Source of the DNA: Planctomicrobium sp.
GTDB taxonomy: Bacteria; Planctomycetota; Planctomycetia; Planctomycetales; Planctomycetaceae
Assembly: GCA_030626405.1 (NCBI GenBank)
Contig: DAOUPA010000002.1
Location: 1-53,430 of the forward strand
Direction of reading: 5' to 3'
DNA length: 53,430 nt
Shown here one piece after another: positions 40,048 through 50,885 of the stretch (positions are counted from its first letter, which is position 1; every line of letters begins with the position of its first letter). The position numbers and the translations under genes are program-made. Below the pieces are notes generated by a model. That model worked only from the letters and a program-made list of their open reading frames with translations. It searched no databases and was not told the DNA's origin.

Positions 40048-41607
40048 CTATTCGATTTCAAGGTCATCAAACGTTGCCAAAGGAATGTCCTCGATCGGTT
40101 TTTTTTCTTTGGCTGGCGGTTGCTCACCGGCTGGAGCCTGCGGAGCAGATGGAACTGGCGCCGAAGGCTGTGGTGGTTGACCACCCTGCTGTGGGACGGG
40201 TGCTCCTGGCTGGGGAGCGCCTGGTTGAGGAACCATCGGCGGAATTGCTCCAGGCATTCCTGGATAACCAGGAGGGACTTGGCCTGGTTGTCCCGCTGGC
40301 ATTTGTCCGGGTGGCATTTGTCCGGGTGGCATTTGTCCGGGCATCATCCCTGGAACCGGCATTCCAGGTTGCGGAGGGTAGCCTGGCATCGCTCCCGGAG
40401 GCATCATGCCTGGTTGCATTGGATATCCCGGTGGCATCTGTCCTGGAATTTGACCTGCTGGCATCTGATCGGGCATCATCCCAGGGTAGCCTGGGATCGG
40501 CATCCCCGGTTGTGGAGGGTAGCCTGGAATTTGTTGAGGAGGTTGCTGCTGTTGAGTTGGGGCGGCAGGTTTCTTTTCAAGATCGGGGGCAATTTTCGGT
40601 TTCGGCTTCGGCTTCGGCTTTCTTTTCACATCTTTAGTTCGATCTCGCGTCGCATCGCGGCGACTGTCTAGTCGATCTTCATTTGCCTGTGCATCTGAAA
40701 GAGCAATGACTTCCTGTCGTTCACGAGCAACTTTGACGGGGTCTTCTTTAAAGAAGTTCAATGACCGAACTTCGGCGAAGACTTCTTGCATGGAGCCAGG
40801 GCGATCTTTCGGTTTCTTCGCAAGCAATCTTAAGACGAGATCGTCTGCTTCAGGGCTGATATTCTCATCGAGTTCCGATGGCTTCACGGGCTTGTCCCGA
40901 ACATGCATCATGAGCAGGTCATTGGGATTTGCGGTACGGAATGGTGGATCGCCCACCAGAGTTTCATACATCAAAACTCCCAGGCTATAGATATCGACCG
41001 AGAAGGTCGTTGCTTCGCGTCGAATGAGTTCGGGGGCCAGGTATGTACGCGTTCCCTGAATTGCGATACTGCTTTTTGTTGTGACCGCACGGAGAAATGC
41101 GTTCGATGGTTTACACGAAAGAGAAAAGTCAATGAGTCGAACTTCCCCAGCCTTACTGAGCAACACGTTATCTGGTTTGACATCGCGATGAACCCAGCCC
41201 TTTTCATGGAAATAAGCCAGCGCCTGAGCGAGTGACTCCATCAACTTCTTTAGCCGTCCTTGAGCCTGTGCATGGTCACTGCGAATCAAGGCTTTTAGAT
41301 TCCCTGATCGAAAGTATTCCATTGTGTAGTAACCGATCTTTTTTGTCAGCTTGAGATCGTACACTTTGATAATACTGGGGTGCCCCATCGATTTCCCGAT
41401 GGTCGCTTCATGCTTCAATGCCTTCCGATTTTCTGGATCTTCTAGAGCTTCATCCAGAAGTAATTTCATCGCCAACGGCTGATTGCTTCCACTCTTCTTC
41501 ACTTCCCAAATCTGCGTAACACTTCCAGTTGCGATGCAGTTGACCAGTTCGAATTCGTCGATTTTGTCGGTATCTGACACGTACTCACCTCTTCTACGTT
41601 CTTGCAA
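40048..41607 (-). CDS. serine/threonine protein kinase with Pro/Gly/Met-rich C-terminal tail
   Basis: HRDVKPDNVLL, GTRTYLAPELIRRE, VDIYSLGVLMYETLVGDPPF; DFG replaced by DFS; C-terminal MPPGQ/GYPxQPGM repeats. Confidence 0.9.
   Translation of the reverse strand: MQERRRGEYVSDTDKIDEFELVNCIATGSVTQIWEVKKSGSNQPLAMKLLLDEALEDPENRKALKHEATIGKSMGHPSIIKVYDLKLTKKIGYYTMEYFRSGNLKALIRSDHAQAQGRLKKLMESLAQALAYFHEKGWVHRDVKPDNVLLSKAGEVRLIDFSLSCKPSNAFLRAVTTKSSIAIQGTRTYLAPELIRREATTFSVDIYSLGVLMYETLVGDPPFRTANPNDLLMMHVRDKPVKPSELDENISPEADDLVLRLLAKKPKDRPGSMQEVFAEVRSLNFFKEDPVKVARERQEVIALSDAQANEDRLDSRRDATRDRTKDVKRKPKPKPKPKIAPDLEKKPAAPTQQQQPPQQIPGYPPQPGMPIPGYPGMMPDQMPAGQIPGQMPPGYPMQPGMMPPGAMPGYPPQPGMPVPGMMPGQMPPGQMPPGQMPAGQPGQVPPGYPGMPGAIPPMVPQPGAPQPGAPVPQQGGQPPQPSAPVPSAPQAPAGEQPPAKEKKPIEDIPLATFDDLEIE
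40298..40342. repeat. three tandem 15-bp units inside the kinase tail coding region
   Basis: GGCATTTGTCCGGGT x2 then GGCATTTGTCCGGGC, in frame (Met-Pro-Pro-Gly-Gln repeats on minus strand). Confidence 0.9.
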
Positions 41608-41714
41608 AGCTGGAGATATCTACTTTTGTAAATTTTGTTCTGAGAGTCACTCTTGAGATTCTGTCCGTTGGCTCTAGAAAACGTAGGTCAACTAGAGTTA
41701 TCTCGCGTCATTTT

Positions 41715-43094
41715 TTAAAATAACTCATGAATTTCACGCTTCCCAGAATCGACAAGTGTGAATGGTCGTCCAGCAGGACCAGGAAGATGGCTATTCAAAT
41801 CGAAGCCCATGCTGTGAAAAATGGTCGCCACGATGTTTCCGGGATCAACGGGTCGGTCCGCAGGAACTCCCCCAATAGGATCGCTGGCACCGACAACTCG
41901 CCCCCCCTGCACTCCTCCACCTGCAAAATATGAAGTGAAGCACTGCGGCCAATGGTCGCGACCACCTGCTGGGTTCACGCGTGGTGTTCTCCCAAACTCG
42001 GCGATGTTACAGACCATTGTATCGTCAAGCATCCCGCGATCGCTCAAGTCCTGGATGAGAGACGAATACGCCTGATCGTACATCGGACAAACAATGTCCT
42101 TCATACCGGCAATGGAAGTAAAAGGTTTTGAGCCGTGGATATCCCAAGTCACTTCATTGAACACTGTCAAGAAAGTATTAATCGTAATGAATCGCACGCC
42201 TGCTTCGACGAGTCGTCTCGCCAACAAACAGCATTGTCCAAAACGATTCATCCCGTATCGCTGCCGCACTTTGTCTGGTTCTTTTGTGAGATCGAACGCA
42301 TCCCGTGCCTGTGAGCTGGTCATCATCCTGAATGCAGCTTGAAAATTGTTATTCAGCAAGTCTGCACTTTCAGTTGCCTCGAAATTCTGTACTGCCGAGT
42401 CAACGATGTCCCGCATCTTGCGACGACGTTCGAGCCGAACTGTGCCCACTTCTGGGGGCGGAAGCAAATCGGGAACCTTAAAGTTCTTTTGTGAAGGGTC
42501 AGCATTGAGAGAAAAAGGATCTTGTGCCTTCCCCAGGAAACCTCCCGCCTGACCGTTGGGAAGGTTCCCCCCTCCCCTGCCCATCAGTTCAGGAAGAACA
42601 ACAAACGGTGGCAAATCTGTCTTTCGACCACGCAAGTAACTGACAACAGCCCCTGCATGGGGTGTATTGATTCCACCGGTGAAGACACGACCTGTCTGCA
42701 TCATTTGCCAGCCAGCATCGTGAACAGCTGCTCCAGTGTGGTGGCAGGAACGCACAAGCGAGAATTTATCGGCAATTTTTGCGTGTTCAGGGAGAATCTC
42801 AGAAATCTGAAGACCGTCTGCTGCGGTCGAAATTGGCTTGAACGGCCCCCGCACTTCAGCCGCGGCTTCTGGCTTCATGTCGAAGAGGTCGATATGACTC
42901 GGAGCCCCGAGATTGAAGATCATAATACAGGCTTTGTTGTCGTTTCCGGGGCGAATATTCCCGGCTTCTTTCGCCTGTATATAGTGTGGAAGAGAAAGTC
43001 CAACTGCTCCCAGCGTACCCACTTGCATAAAATCGCGGCGGGTTATGCCATTGCAAGTATGTGCTTTCCCTTTCCCTTCAAGACTTAACATCAT
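41715..43094 (-). CDS. DUF1501 domain-containing protein, Tat signal
   Basis: ITRRDFMQVGTLGAVGLSLP; CIMIFNLGAPSHIDLFDMKPEAAAEVRGPFKPI; MVCNIAEFGRTPRVNPAGGRDHWPQCFTSYFAGGGVQGGRVVGASD. Confidence 0.93.
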   Translation of the reverse strand: MMLSLEGKGKAHTCNGITRRDFMQVGTLGAVGLSLPHYIQAKEAGNIRPGNDNKACIMIFNLGAPSHIDLFDMKPEAAAEVRGPFKPISTAADGLQISEILPEHAKIADKFSLVRSCHHTGAAVHDAGWQMMQTGRVFTGGINTPHAGAVVSYLRGRKTDLPPFVVLPELMGRGGGNLPNGQAGGFLGKAQDPFSLNADPSQKNFKVPDLLPPPEVGTVRLERRRKMRDIVDSAVQNFEATESADLLNNNFQAAFRMMTSSQARDAFDLTKEPDKVRQRYGMNRFGQCCLLARRLVEAGVRFITINTFLTVFNEVTWDIHGSKPFTSIAGMKDIVCPMYDQAYSSLIQDLSDRGMLDDTMVCNIAEFGRTPRVNPAGGRDHWPQCFTSYFAGGGVQGGRVVGASDPIGGVPADRPVDPGNIVATIFHSMGFDLNSHLPGPAGRPFTLVDSGKREIHELF

Positions 43095-43463
43095 TTATTC
43101 CCTTGTTTAGCGTCTGCCAAACTGTATCGTCCCGACTCAATATGAAGATTTGTAAACCTGCTTGGATTCTAACGTTTTATCAGTCCCGATTGCCAACCGA
43201 ATTCATGAATCTCCTTCCACTTCAGCCTCTTGATATGGGAATTCTCTGTCCTGATGGTAGATTTTGTGTTTCGAAACCGTTCAATCTGCCCCTGATGTAC
43301 CAAGTCAATCGTCCCGCTTTTCACGGCACACACCAGCCAACTCAGATGAAACACCATCACTCGAGCGGTCTTGACCGGTGAAAGCTGCCTCTCGTATTCT
43401 CCCGCTCCTCTCTCATCTCACTACTCACTTCATACTCATTCTCCTCACACAGAATTCAAATTC

Positions 43464-43490
43464 GAAGTTTCCTCAACCTGAGGAAACTTC
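43464..43490. promoter_or_regulatory. perfect 12-bp-arm hairpin upstream of FlgI-like gene
   Basis: GAAGTTTCCTCA-ACC-TGAGGAAACTTC; no adjacent T-tract. Confidence 0.7.
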
Positions 43491-43572
43491 ACTCCCACTA
43501 CTTCCCCCCCCTCATCTCAATCTCGTAAGACGGTTTGCGGCAGTTGATGTCGCGGCCCGGTATGGTGGTCTC

Positions 43573-45486
43573 ATGCAGGCAAGACGCCCGGCGTGTTCGG
43601 TTCAGCACGATTCAAACGTTTCATCGCGTGAACAAGTTCAATCGCGTCGCAAATTCCTCAAGGCAACCGCTGCATCTCTTGCAGTTGGTGGTTTATTGAG
43701 TGGCTGCCACGAACTGAACCTCGCAAAGTTTTTTAATAGAGACGAAATGATGCGGGAGAACGTCCGCTCCGCAATCAAAGGCGAAGATGGACATTCCAGG
43801 TTGATCGGTGACTACATCAAGATCTCTGAATCGACACTCGGTTACATTAAGGTTCAGGGAGTTGGGTTCGTGCATGGGTTGCAAGGAACAGGAGAAGACC
43901 CACCTGCCTCACCATTGCGAAAAATCCTTTTGGACGACATGCGTCGCGAAGGAATTTCTGATCCCAATACACTTCTCCGTTCGGCAGACAGTTGTCTTGT
44001 CGTTGTGACGGCATACATCCCTCCCATCGTCAAGAAGGGAGATGAGATGGATATTGAAATCACTCTTCCAGATGGCAGTGAAGCCAAAAGTCTAGCGGGA
44101 GGGTGGTTATTACCCTGCCGACTGAGCGAACACGCTTTGCTCAATGGACGTGTTCGTGACGGGAAAGATATTGCGATTGCTCGTGGACCAATTCTCGTGA
44201 ACAACCTCGCCAACTTCAAAAAGGGGTCCGCAGCTGGAGATCGACGAGGAATCATTCCTGGTGGAGGAAAATACACGAGTGATGATCGTCAACTGACAGT
44301 TGCTATTCGCAGCGACTACAGAACCGTGCGAATGTCAACAACCATCGCAGATCGCATTGGCAGAAGATTTTATGATTACAACAAAAGCGGAATTCAGCGA
44401 CCGCTCTGTAGTGCAAAAAGCAATGCGCATCTCGAATTGATTGTTCATGAGCGTTATCGAGACAATTATCCTCGCTACTTGCAATGCATTCGTCACATGA
44501 CATTGACCGAAGCACCTGTTGAAAAACACATGAGAATGCAGCAGCTTGAAACCGCAATCATGTTCGGCCCCACAGCAGAAAAAGGTGCTCTGCAATTGGA
44601 AGCTGTTGGTTCAGAGGGAATTCCAATTCTGAAAAAAGGGCTCACTTCAAAATCGCCTGAAGCGAGATTTCGTGCTGCCGAGGCGCTTGCCTATCTCGGA
44701 AACGGAGACGGAGCTTCGGTCTTAAGAGACTCCGCAGAACTAGAGCCAGCTTTTCGTATCTTTGCATTAGCCGCTCTGGCTGCCCTGCCAAATTTCGATT
44801 CCGCGGAAGCACTTCGGGAACTGATGAGCAGTGAAAGCCTGGAAACTCGGTATGGTGCGTTCCGCGCCCTTTCGACAATGGCGCCAAACGATCCGTTCCT
44901 GAAGGGAATCTCTATGGACGGAGACTTTTCGCTCCATTTGATCGACTCATCCAGCAAGCCTTTCATCCATTTAACACGTCATAAGAAGTCTGAAGTGGTT
45001 CTCTTCAATGTGGAGCAGGAATTCCAACTTCCAATGTTTGTGCGTGCGGGTTCGAAAATCCTCATACAAGGAAAACCCTCAGCAGATGGAATCATCATCA
45101 AGCGGATTGCTGTCGGTGAAGAAACGAAAATTCGGGAAGTCTCTCCGAGAGTTGCGGATGTCATCAAAGCGGCATCCGACTTCGGTGCCACATACCCCGA
45201 CATCGTTCAAATGCTGATTCAGGCCGAGAATCAACACAACCTCCCAGGCGACATTGCCATCGACAAATTGCCAAAACCGGGACGAGTCTACCATCGTAAA
45301 CCTGAAGATCTGGGCAGCGGTGGTGGAAGTGCATCGCCAGTTCCAATCGGCAGCGATGGCTTGATGCCGAACCTGTTCAGTGAACAACACAACAAGCCGA
45401 TTATACCCGGTACAAGCCCGGAACCTTCGAGTGCCCCTGAAGGAATGAATGCAGCCCAAAGCCCAAATAGTTTTGAAGTGCAGTAA
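43573..45486 (+). CDS. Tat-type lipoprotein with FlgI (flagellar P-ring)-like region and HEAT-like repeats
   Basis: SRRKFLKATAASLAVGGLLSGC (Tat + lipobox); VQGVGFVHGLQGTGEDPPASPLRKILLDDMRREGI...VVVTAYIPPIVKKGDEMDIEITLPDGSEAKSLAGGWLLPCRL resembles FlgI; then FRAAEALAYLGNGDGASVLRDSAE and FRIFALAALAAL repeats. Start trimmed from 43378. Confidence 0.72.
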   Translation: MQARRPACSVQHDSNVSSREQVQSRRKFLKATAASLAVGGLLSGCHELNLAKFFNRDEMMRENVRSAIKGEDGHSRLIGDYIKISESTLGYIKVQGVGFVHGLQGTGEDPPASPLRKILLDDMRREGISDPNTLLRSADSCLVVVTAYIPPIVKKGDEMDIEITLPDGSEAKSLAGGWLLPCRLSEHALLNGRVRDGKDIAIARGPILVNNLANFKKGSAAGDRRGIIPGGGKYTSDDRQLTVAIRSDYRTVRMSTTIADRIGRRFYDYNKSGIQRPLCSAKSNAHLELIVHERYRDNYPRYLQCIRHMTLTEAPVEKHMRMQQLETAIMFGPTAEKGALQLEAVGSEGIPILKKGLTSKSPEARFRAAEALAYLGNGDGASVLRDSAELEPAFRIFALAALAALPNFDSAEALRELMSSESLETRYGAFRALSTMAPNDPFLKGISMDGDFSLHLIDSSSKPFIHLTRHKKSEVVLFNVEQEFQLPMFVRAGSKILIQGKPSADGIIIKRIAVGEETKIREVSPRVADVIKAASDFGATYPDIVQMLIQAENQHNLPGDIAIDKLPKPGRVYHRKPEDLGSGGGSASPVPIGSDGLMPNLFSEQHNKPIIPGTSPEPSSAPEGMNAAQSPNSFEVQ

Positions 45487-45546
45487 CACTGCACTTTGCA
45501 AAGTGAAAACACATTGCCTGTTTGAAGTCATCGCCCTTCCCGTCTC

Positions 45547-48500
45547 ATGTTGAAATCTTTAGAACTGTTCGGATTCAAAAGTTTTGCGGATCGAACGCTG
45601 TTCGAGTTTTCGTCGGGGATCACTTGCGTCGTTGGTCCAAACGGGAGCGGAAAAAGTAACGTCGTTGACGCCATTAAATGGATTCTTGGCGATCAGTCTG
45701 CGAAGTCACTTCGCGGAAAGGAGATGTCAGATGTCATCTTCAATGGATCGTCTGGAAGACGATCCAGTGGTTTTGCCGAAGCGATTCTGACTTTCGACAA
45801 CTCTAAGAACTTTCTCCCTGTCGATACACGAGAAGTCGCAATCGGTCGCCGCCTCTACCAAAGCGGCGACTCCGAATACTTACTCAACGGTGCCGCTGTT
45901 CGCCTCAAAGACATTCGCGATGTCTTCATGGGAACGGGAGCCGGAACTGCGGCGTACAGTATTATCGAACAAGGACGAGTCGACCAGATTCTTCAGGCCA
46001 ATCCGACAACACGTCGTCTCGTGTTTGAAGAAGCAGCTGGTGTCAGCAAGTTCAAATCTCGACGTATCGAGGCCGAACGACGTCTTGAACGAGTCGCACA
46101 AAACTTACTTCGTCTGACGGACATCGTTGACGAAGTGGAAACACAATTGAACTCAACGCGATCCCAAGCAAGTAAAGCAGCTCGATTTCGCGAAGTCTCC
46201 ACCGAACTCAAAGACCTCTGGACCGGTCTTGCCGCTGACGAGTTCCGACACTTCACCGCAGAACTTGAAAATCAGGATCAGCAACTCGACACGTTGAAAG
46301 AGCAACAGGGCGCTGTTGGAAAACGGATCGAAGAAATTGAAAGTGAACGACACGAAACCGATCAGGTACTTTCTGAATTCGATGACAAGCTCATTGGGCA
46401 TGAGCGATTGATTGCGAACAATCGTCAATCGATGGCGACACATGAATCAACGATTCACCATCAATCGACTCGACTGAACGAAATCGAACTGGAAATTCAC
46501 CGACTTCGAGAACAACGAGCCAAGCTCCTTGCCCACCTCCGCGAACTTGATTCCGAGTTTCGTTCGGCTCAACAAGGTCTTCACGAATTCGCGAGAGGAT
46601 TTGAACTTTCTCGTATCGCTCTGCAAGAACAAGAATCCAGAGTCAACACAATTCGCGGTCACCTTTCACAATGGCGCTCTGAGATTTCAAATACTCATGT
46701 TCGATTGAAAGAAGATGAGAACCAGAAGGCTGCCGCCATTGAACGTCTGGCGATCTTGAATTCTCAGTCCGAGTCAATGTCGGCAAACCAAATTGACCTG
46801 CAAGAGGAATTGCAAACCGCTGAACAACGTGTTCAGGTCGCCAATGCCAGCAAGATCAAATATCAACAACTCGTCAAGGAGGCGGAATTAGCGTACCACA
46901 AAGTACAGGAGTCCGTTCAAAATTTACAACTCAAGCGAACTGATCTCTCTGAGCAAAAAACTCTTGCAGAGCAGCAGTTGTTGGAACTTAAAGAGCGTCG
47001 CAGTGCCGACGCTGCGCGATTATCTGTCCTCGATGAGTTAGAGAAACGGCAGGAAGGGATCGCCATCGGCGTTCAGGAGATTCTGAAACGCGCCGTCACG
47101 TCGCACTTTCCACCCTGGAATCGAGTTCTCGGCCTGGTCCGGGATCTGATCGACGTTCCGATGGAACTTGCGCCGATCATCGATGCAGCATTGGGAGAAC
47201 GCGCTCAGTACATCGCAACCTCGGACCTCGAATCGTTGCTTGATTATCTCGATCGAGGACCTGCACCAATTGATGGTCGCGTTGGCTTTGTCGATGTCTC
47301 CAAGGGAATCACAAAATCTTCTCCCCCCTACCCTGCCCTGGATTCAGAGACAGAAACAATAGAATTCACCGGCCAGCCTGGTGTTTACGGGCGCGCAGAT
47401 CGTCTCATCGCTGATTCAGAAAAGTCACCCGGCGTTGCGGCAGCGGTTTTAAGCGACACCTGGATCGTGGAAAGCTTGCAAGATGCTCGCAAGTACGTTT
47501 CTGACCTGCCGGAAGGAAGTCACGTCCGCTTTGTGACGCTTCAGGGCGAAGTCCTCTCTCCAACCGGTGAATTGTTTGTCGGAGTTGTTCCACATGAAGC
47601 ATCGATTGTTTCTCGAAAAAGCGAACTGCGACAACTTCGAAACAGAATTCACCAAAGCGACCGCAACATTAAAGCCCTCATCGAACGACAATCGGTCCTT
47701 GGAAACTTCATCTCTTCAAAACATGATGAATTGACTGACGAGCGACAGGAACTCGAATCCAAAACGAGCTACCTCTCAGAGTGCTCGACAAAACTCGCTG
47801 GTCAGGAAAAAGAACTCGACAGGCTGAACCTTGAGTATCAAGAGAAACTGCAACAAGTTGCGAAACTCAACAAACGCGTTCAACAGCTTGACGAAGAAGG
47901 GCAATTGCTCCACGAACGCGTGAAGTCTTCCGACTCCATTGCTGATTCCACTCGTGAATCATTGAGTGAACTCGAAGCGAAAGTCATTGACGCAGAAGAA
48001 CAACTTCAAGAACTCTCGCAGACAATGAAGTCGCAGCAACTTGAAATGGCAAAACACGAAGCACAACTGAAAAGCTTGCAGGACAACCAAACCCACATTG
48101 AAAAAGAACACCGCCAGACGCTACGGCAATCAGAAGAAGTCAATCAACAATTCCATCAAGCCATGCAGGCACGCAAACGTGGGCAATTTGCAATTTTGAA
48201 TGCCGAATCAAAAATTGCCACTCACGCCCTCGCTCTTGATATGATCGTTCGTGAAACGTGTGAGGTCTTCCTTGAGCGTGACCGTCTGCGTGTCCACCGC
48301 AAGGATCTTTCCAAGCAAGAAGAGGCCGAACATCGGCAACGTCGAGACTTGCAGGATGCTCAACATGAGTTGGAGATCTCCCGCCAAAACCTCCAGAACA
48401 AACTGACGAGCGGTGGCGAAAGAATTTTCGAAGAATTTCAAATCCCACTGGAACAATTAGTCTCCAGCAAAGCTTCGGCTTACCGTATCTACCTGACGGA

Positions 48501-49341
48501 ACGTTACGGGGAAGATGTCTCCACTTCGGTCTGTGATGCTCCCCCTGCTCTTCACGAACTCACGGTCGTCACAGACGACTCAGAAGAAACTGAACGAGAA
48601 ACTTCAGAAGAAATCGAGGATGCATCAGAAGAAGTTATTGTCCCGACATTCGAAGATGTCCGAGAAGAACTCGAAGCACGTGTTGATCGACTGCGTCGCA
48701 AGATCAAATCGATGGGGCATGTGAACACCGAAGCACTGGAAAGCCTCGAAGAGTTGGAAAATCGCTTCAACCTGATGAACCACCAACTTTTGGATTTGCA
48801 GCAAGCCAAAGGCTCGCTCGAAGACATCATTCGCAAAATCAACGTCGAGAGCGAACGCATCTTCCTCGAAACGTTCGAAACCATTCGCGGACACTTTCAG
48901 GAACTGTTCCGGAAACTCTTCGGTGGAGGCGATGGCGACATCATTTTGGAAGATCCGGAAGATGTCCTCGAATGTGGGATCGATATCGTCGCACGACCTC
49001 CGGGCAAAGAACTCCGCTCGATCTCGCTGCTCTCTGGTGGTGAGAAGACGATGACCGCCGTCGGTTTGCTCTTCGCAATGTTCAAAAGCAAGCCAAGCCC
49101 CTATTGCATTCTCGACGAAGTCGACGCCGCACTCGACGACGCCAATGTCGACCGCTACGTGACGGTCGTCAAAGAGTTTGTTGAAATGACACAATTTATT
49201 GTGATCACACACCGCAAACGAACAATGACAGCCGCAAATCTCTTATATGGCGTCACCATGGAGCAAGCAGGCGTTTCGAAGAAAATTTCTGTCAAGTTCG
49301 AAGACGTCAACGACAGCGGCGAAATCCGTACGGCTGCATAG
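45547..49341 (+). CDS. smc: chromosome segregation protein SMC
   Basis: [57 protein letters not shown]; long coiled coils with hinge; [47 protein letters not shown]. Confidence 0.98.
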   Translation: MLKSLELFGFKSFADRTLFEFSSGITCVVGPNGSGKSNVVDAIKWILGDQSAKSLRGKEMSDVIFNGSSGRRSSGFAEAILTFDNSKNFLPVDTREVAIGRRLYQSGDSEYLLNGAAVRLKDIRDVFMGTGAGTAAYSIIEQGRVDQILQANPTTRRLVFEEAAGVSKFKSRRIEAERRLERVAQNLLRLTDIVDEVETQLNSTRSQASKAARFREVSTELKDLWTGLAADEFRHFTAELENQDQQLDTLKEQQGAVGKRIEEIESERHETDQVLSEFDDKLIGHERLIANNRQSMATHESTIHHQSTRLNEIELEIHRLREQRAKLLAHLRELDSEFRSAQQGLHEFARGFELSRIALQEQESRVNTIRGHLSQWRSEISNTHVRLKEDENQKAAAIERLAILNSQSESMSANQIDLQEELQTAEQRVQVANASKIKYQQLVKEAELAYHKVQESVQNLQLKRTDLSEQKTLAEQQLLELKERRSADAARLSVLDELEKRQEGIAIGVQEILKRAVTSHFPPWNRVLGLVRDLIDVPMELAPIIDAALGERAQYIATSDLESLLDYLDRGPAPIDGRVGFVDVSKGITKSSPPYPALDSETETIEFTGQPGVYGRADRLIADSEKSPGVAAAVLSDTWIVESLQDARKYVSDLPEGSHVRFVTLQGEVLSPTGELFVGVVPHEASIVSRKSELRQLRNRIHQSDRNIKALIERQSVLGNFISSKHDELTDERQELESKTSYLSECSTKLAGQEKELDRLNLEYQEKLQQVAKLNKRVQQLDEEGQLLHERVKSSDSIADSTRESLSELEAKVIDAEEQLQELSQTMKSQQLEMAKHEAQLKSLQDNQTHIEKEHRQTLRQSEEVNQQFHQAMQARKRGQFAILNAESKIATHALALDMIVRETCEVFLERDRLRVHRKDLSKQEEAEHRQRRDLQDAQHELEISRQNLQNKLTSGGERIFEEFQIPLEQLVSSKASAYRIYLTERYGEDVSTSVCDAPPALHELTVVTDDSEETERETSEEIEDASEEVIVPTFEDVREELEARVDRLRRKIKSMGHVNTEALESLEELENRFNLMNHQLLDLQQAKGSLEDIIRKINVESERIFLETFETIRGHFQELFRKLFGGGDGDIILEDPEDVLECGIDIVARPPGKELRSISLLSGGEKTMTAVGLLFAMFKSKPSPYCILDEVDAALDDANVDRYVTVVKEFVEMTQFIVITHRKRTMTAANLLYGVTMEQAGVSKKISVKFEDVNDSGEIRTAA

Positions 49342-49531
49342 AGCCTTGTCAGGCTTCATGTGATGGATCGTCAACACGAATACCGCACTCCGTTGTCGTG
49401 CTCGTCAAACTTTGTGATCCATCAAAACACGATTGACACGTCAATAGATTTCGTCGCACACTTGAAGTGTGAGGCAAACATTTCAACAATCCTCTCTCCG
49501 TATCAAACACACAACAGAGAGAATTGAAGAA

Positions 49532-50551
49532 ATGTCTGCCAATCCTGAAGTAATTCTGAGTGCTTTTGCTGACGAAGCCGCTAATCGCAAGACCGCCGTC
49601 GAACAAATGGCCTCGCTCGCTGCCTTAGGCCTCAAATACTACAGCCCGCGATTCGTCGATGTCACCGGCTCTGGCGAAGTGAAGCACGTCATCGAATTGA
49701 GCGACGAAGAACTCGCACAACTCAAAGAGATTCACGCGGAGTACGGCATGTCCGTCGCCAGCATCGGTTCACGAATCGGGAAGATCAAACTTCTCGACCA
49801 GGAAGATGGCTCGCACAACAAGTTCGTCCCGTTTGATGAATACATGGCGACCGAAGTCGCCAACACGATTCGTGCAGCGCTCGCCTTGGATGCAAAACTG
49901 ATTCGCGGCTTTTCCTTCTATCAGCCTCAAGGCGAAGCCCCGGAAGGTTATGTTGACCAGGCCGTTGAACTTGTCGCTCAAATTGCAGATGAGTTCGCCA
50001 AACATGGCATCGTTTACGGTCTCGAAGTCGAAGCGAACCTCATTGGTCAAAACGGTAAAATGCTGGCTGAACTCGCCACGAAGATCAACCGCGAAAACCT
50101 CGTCGTCATCTTTGATGGTGGGAATCTTTCTTCACAGAACATGAGTCCTGTGCAGTGCTTCGAAGAATACGAACTGATGCGTCCGCACATCGGCTGGATT
50201 CACATCAAGGATTACGAAATTGATTCTGCGATGGAGTGGAAAGGATTCGTGGACGAAGAGCGCCTGAAAAACTTCGTCCCTGCCAACGTCGGTGACAGTG
50301 GCCACGAAGCCATTCTCCGTGACTTCCGCAACCACATCCCTGCCCTCGACGAGCGCATGAAAAAACTCGGCGGCCCGGGTGTCTTCCTCGAACTCGAACC
50401 ACACCTCAAAGGTGGCGGTCAATTCGGCGGCTTTAGCGGTCCTGATGGCATGGGTGTCGCCGTCCGAGCACTCTGCTCCGTCCTCGACTACGTCAACATC
50501 GACTACCGCTTGAGAAACATGGCTGATATCAAGGAACTACGTGGGTTTTAG
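49532..50551 (+). CDS. sugar phosphate isomerase/epimerase (TIM-barrel, AP endonuclease 2-like)
   Basis: [86 protein letters not shown]. Start trimmed to MSANPEV. Confidence 0.88.
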   Translation: MSANPEVILSAFADEAANRKTAVEQMASLAALGLKYYSPRFVDVTGSGEVKHVIELSDEELAQLKEIHAEYGMSVASIGSRIGKIKLLDQEDGSHNKFVPFDEYMATEVANTIRAALALDAKLIRGFSFYQPQGEAPEGYVDQAVELVAQIADEFAKHGIVYGLEVEANLIGQNGKMLAELATKINRENLVVIFDGGNLSSQNMSPVQCFEEYELMRPHIGWIHIKDYEIDSAMEWKGFVDEERLKNFVPANVGDSGHEAILRDFRNHIPALDERMKKLGGPGVFLELEPHLKGGGQFGGFSGPDGMGVAVRALCSVLDYVNIDYRLRNMADIKELRGF

Positions 50552-50576
50552 AGTCAGTGCTGTAGTCTGAGGACGT

Positions 50577-50611
50577 TTCGGCTCCCACGGTAACTTGCTG
50601 TGGGAGCCGAA
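50577..50611. terminator. strong hairpin, possible (bidirectional or weak) terminator
   Basis: TTCGGCTCCCAC (50577-50588) / GTGGGAGCCGAA (50600-50611), perfect 12-bp arms; only a weak T-run after it. Confidence 0.6.
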
Positions 50612-50885
50612 GTCATTTTGGGCACTCCTTCATATCGGGCACACCGTTGCTTCGCTCTTTTACGCCTGTTGTCTCCCGTTGTTTTTTTGCCACACGTATC
50701 AGGCTGTGTGGCGAAAACACAACGTCGTGAGGTCTCTTGCAACTTGTTAACGAACTGCATGAATCAACGTAAGTGCTGACCGGTTAGCGTCTGGGTACTC
50801 CTCCCGAATCTGGCTTGGTCGTCGTATGGCACGTGACATGCGTTCTTGCCGTATGTCTTATTCTTCTTCTCTGCGGGTGATAACC

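Noticed and set aside
39996-40671. Long plus-strand ORFs (213 aa and 183 aa) opposite the kinase tail
   Set aside because: Shadow ORFs caused by the GC-biased repetitive Pro/Gly/Met codons of the minus-strand kinase; low-complexity Leu/Trp/Arg/His-rich products.
43061-43381. 106-aa plus-strand ORF between DUF1501 and the FlgI-like gene
   Set aside because: Overlaps the start of the DUF1501 gene on the opposite strand and has no family features.
43378-43572. N-terminal extension of the FlgI-like ORF
   Set aside because: Low-complexity translation containing a perfect hairpin; Tat/lipobox signal begins after the ATG at 43573.
48140-49212. Several antisense ORFs within smc
   Set aside because: Codon-shadow ORFs opposite a strongly coding coiled-coil gene, with no motif support.
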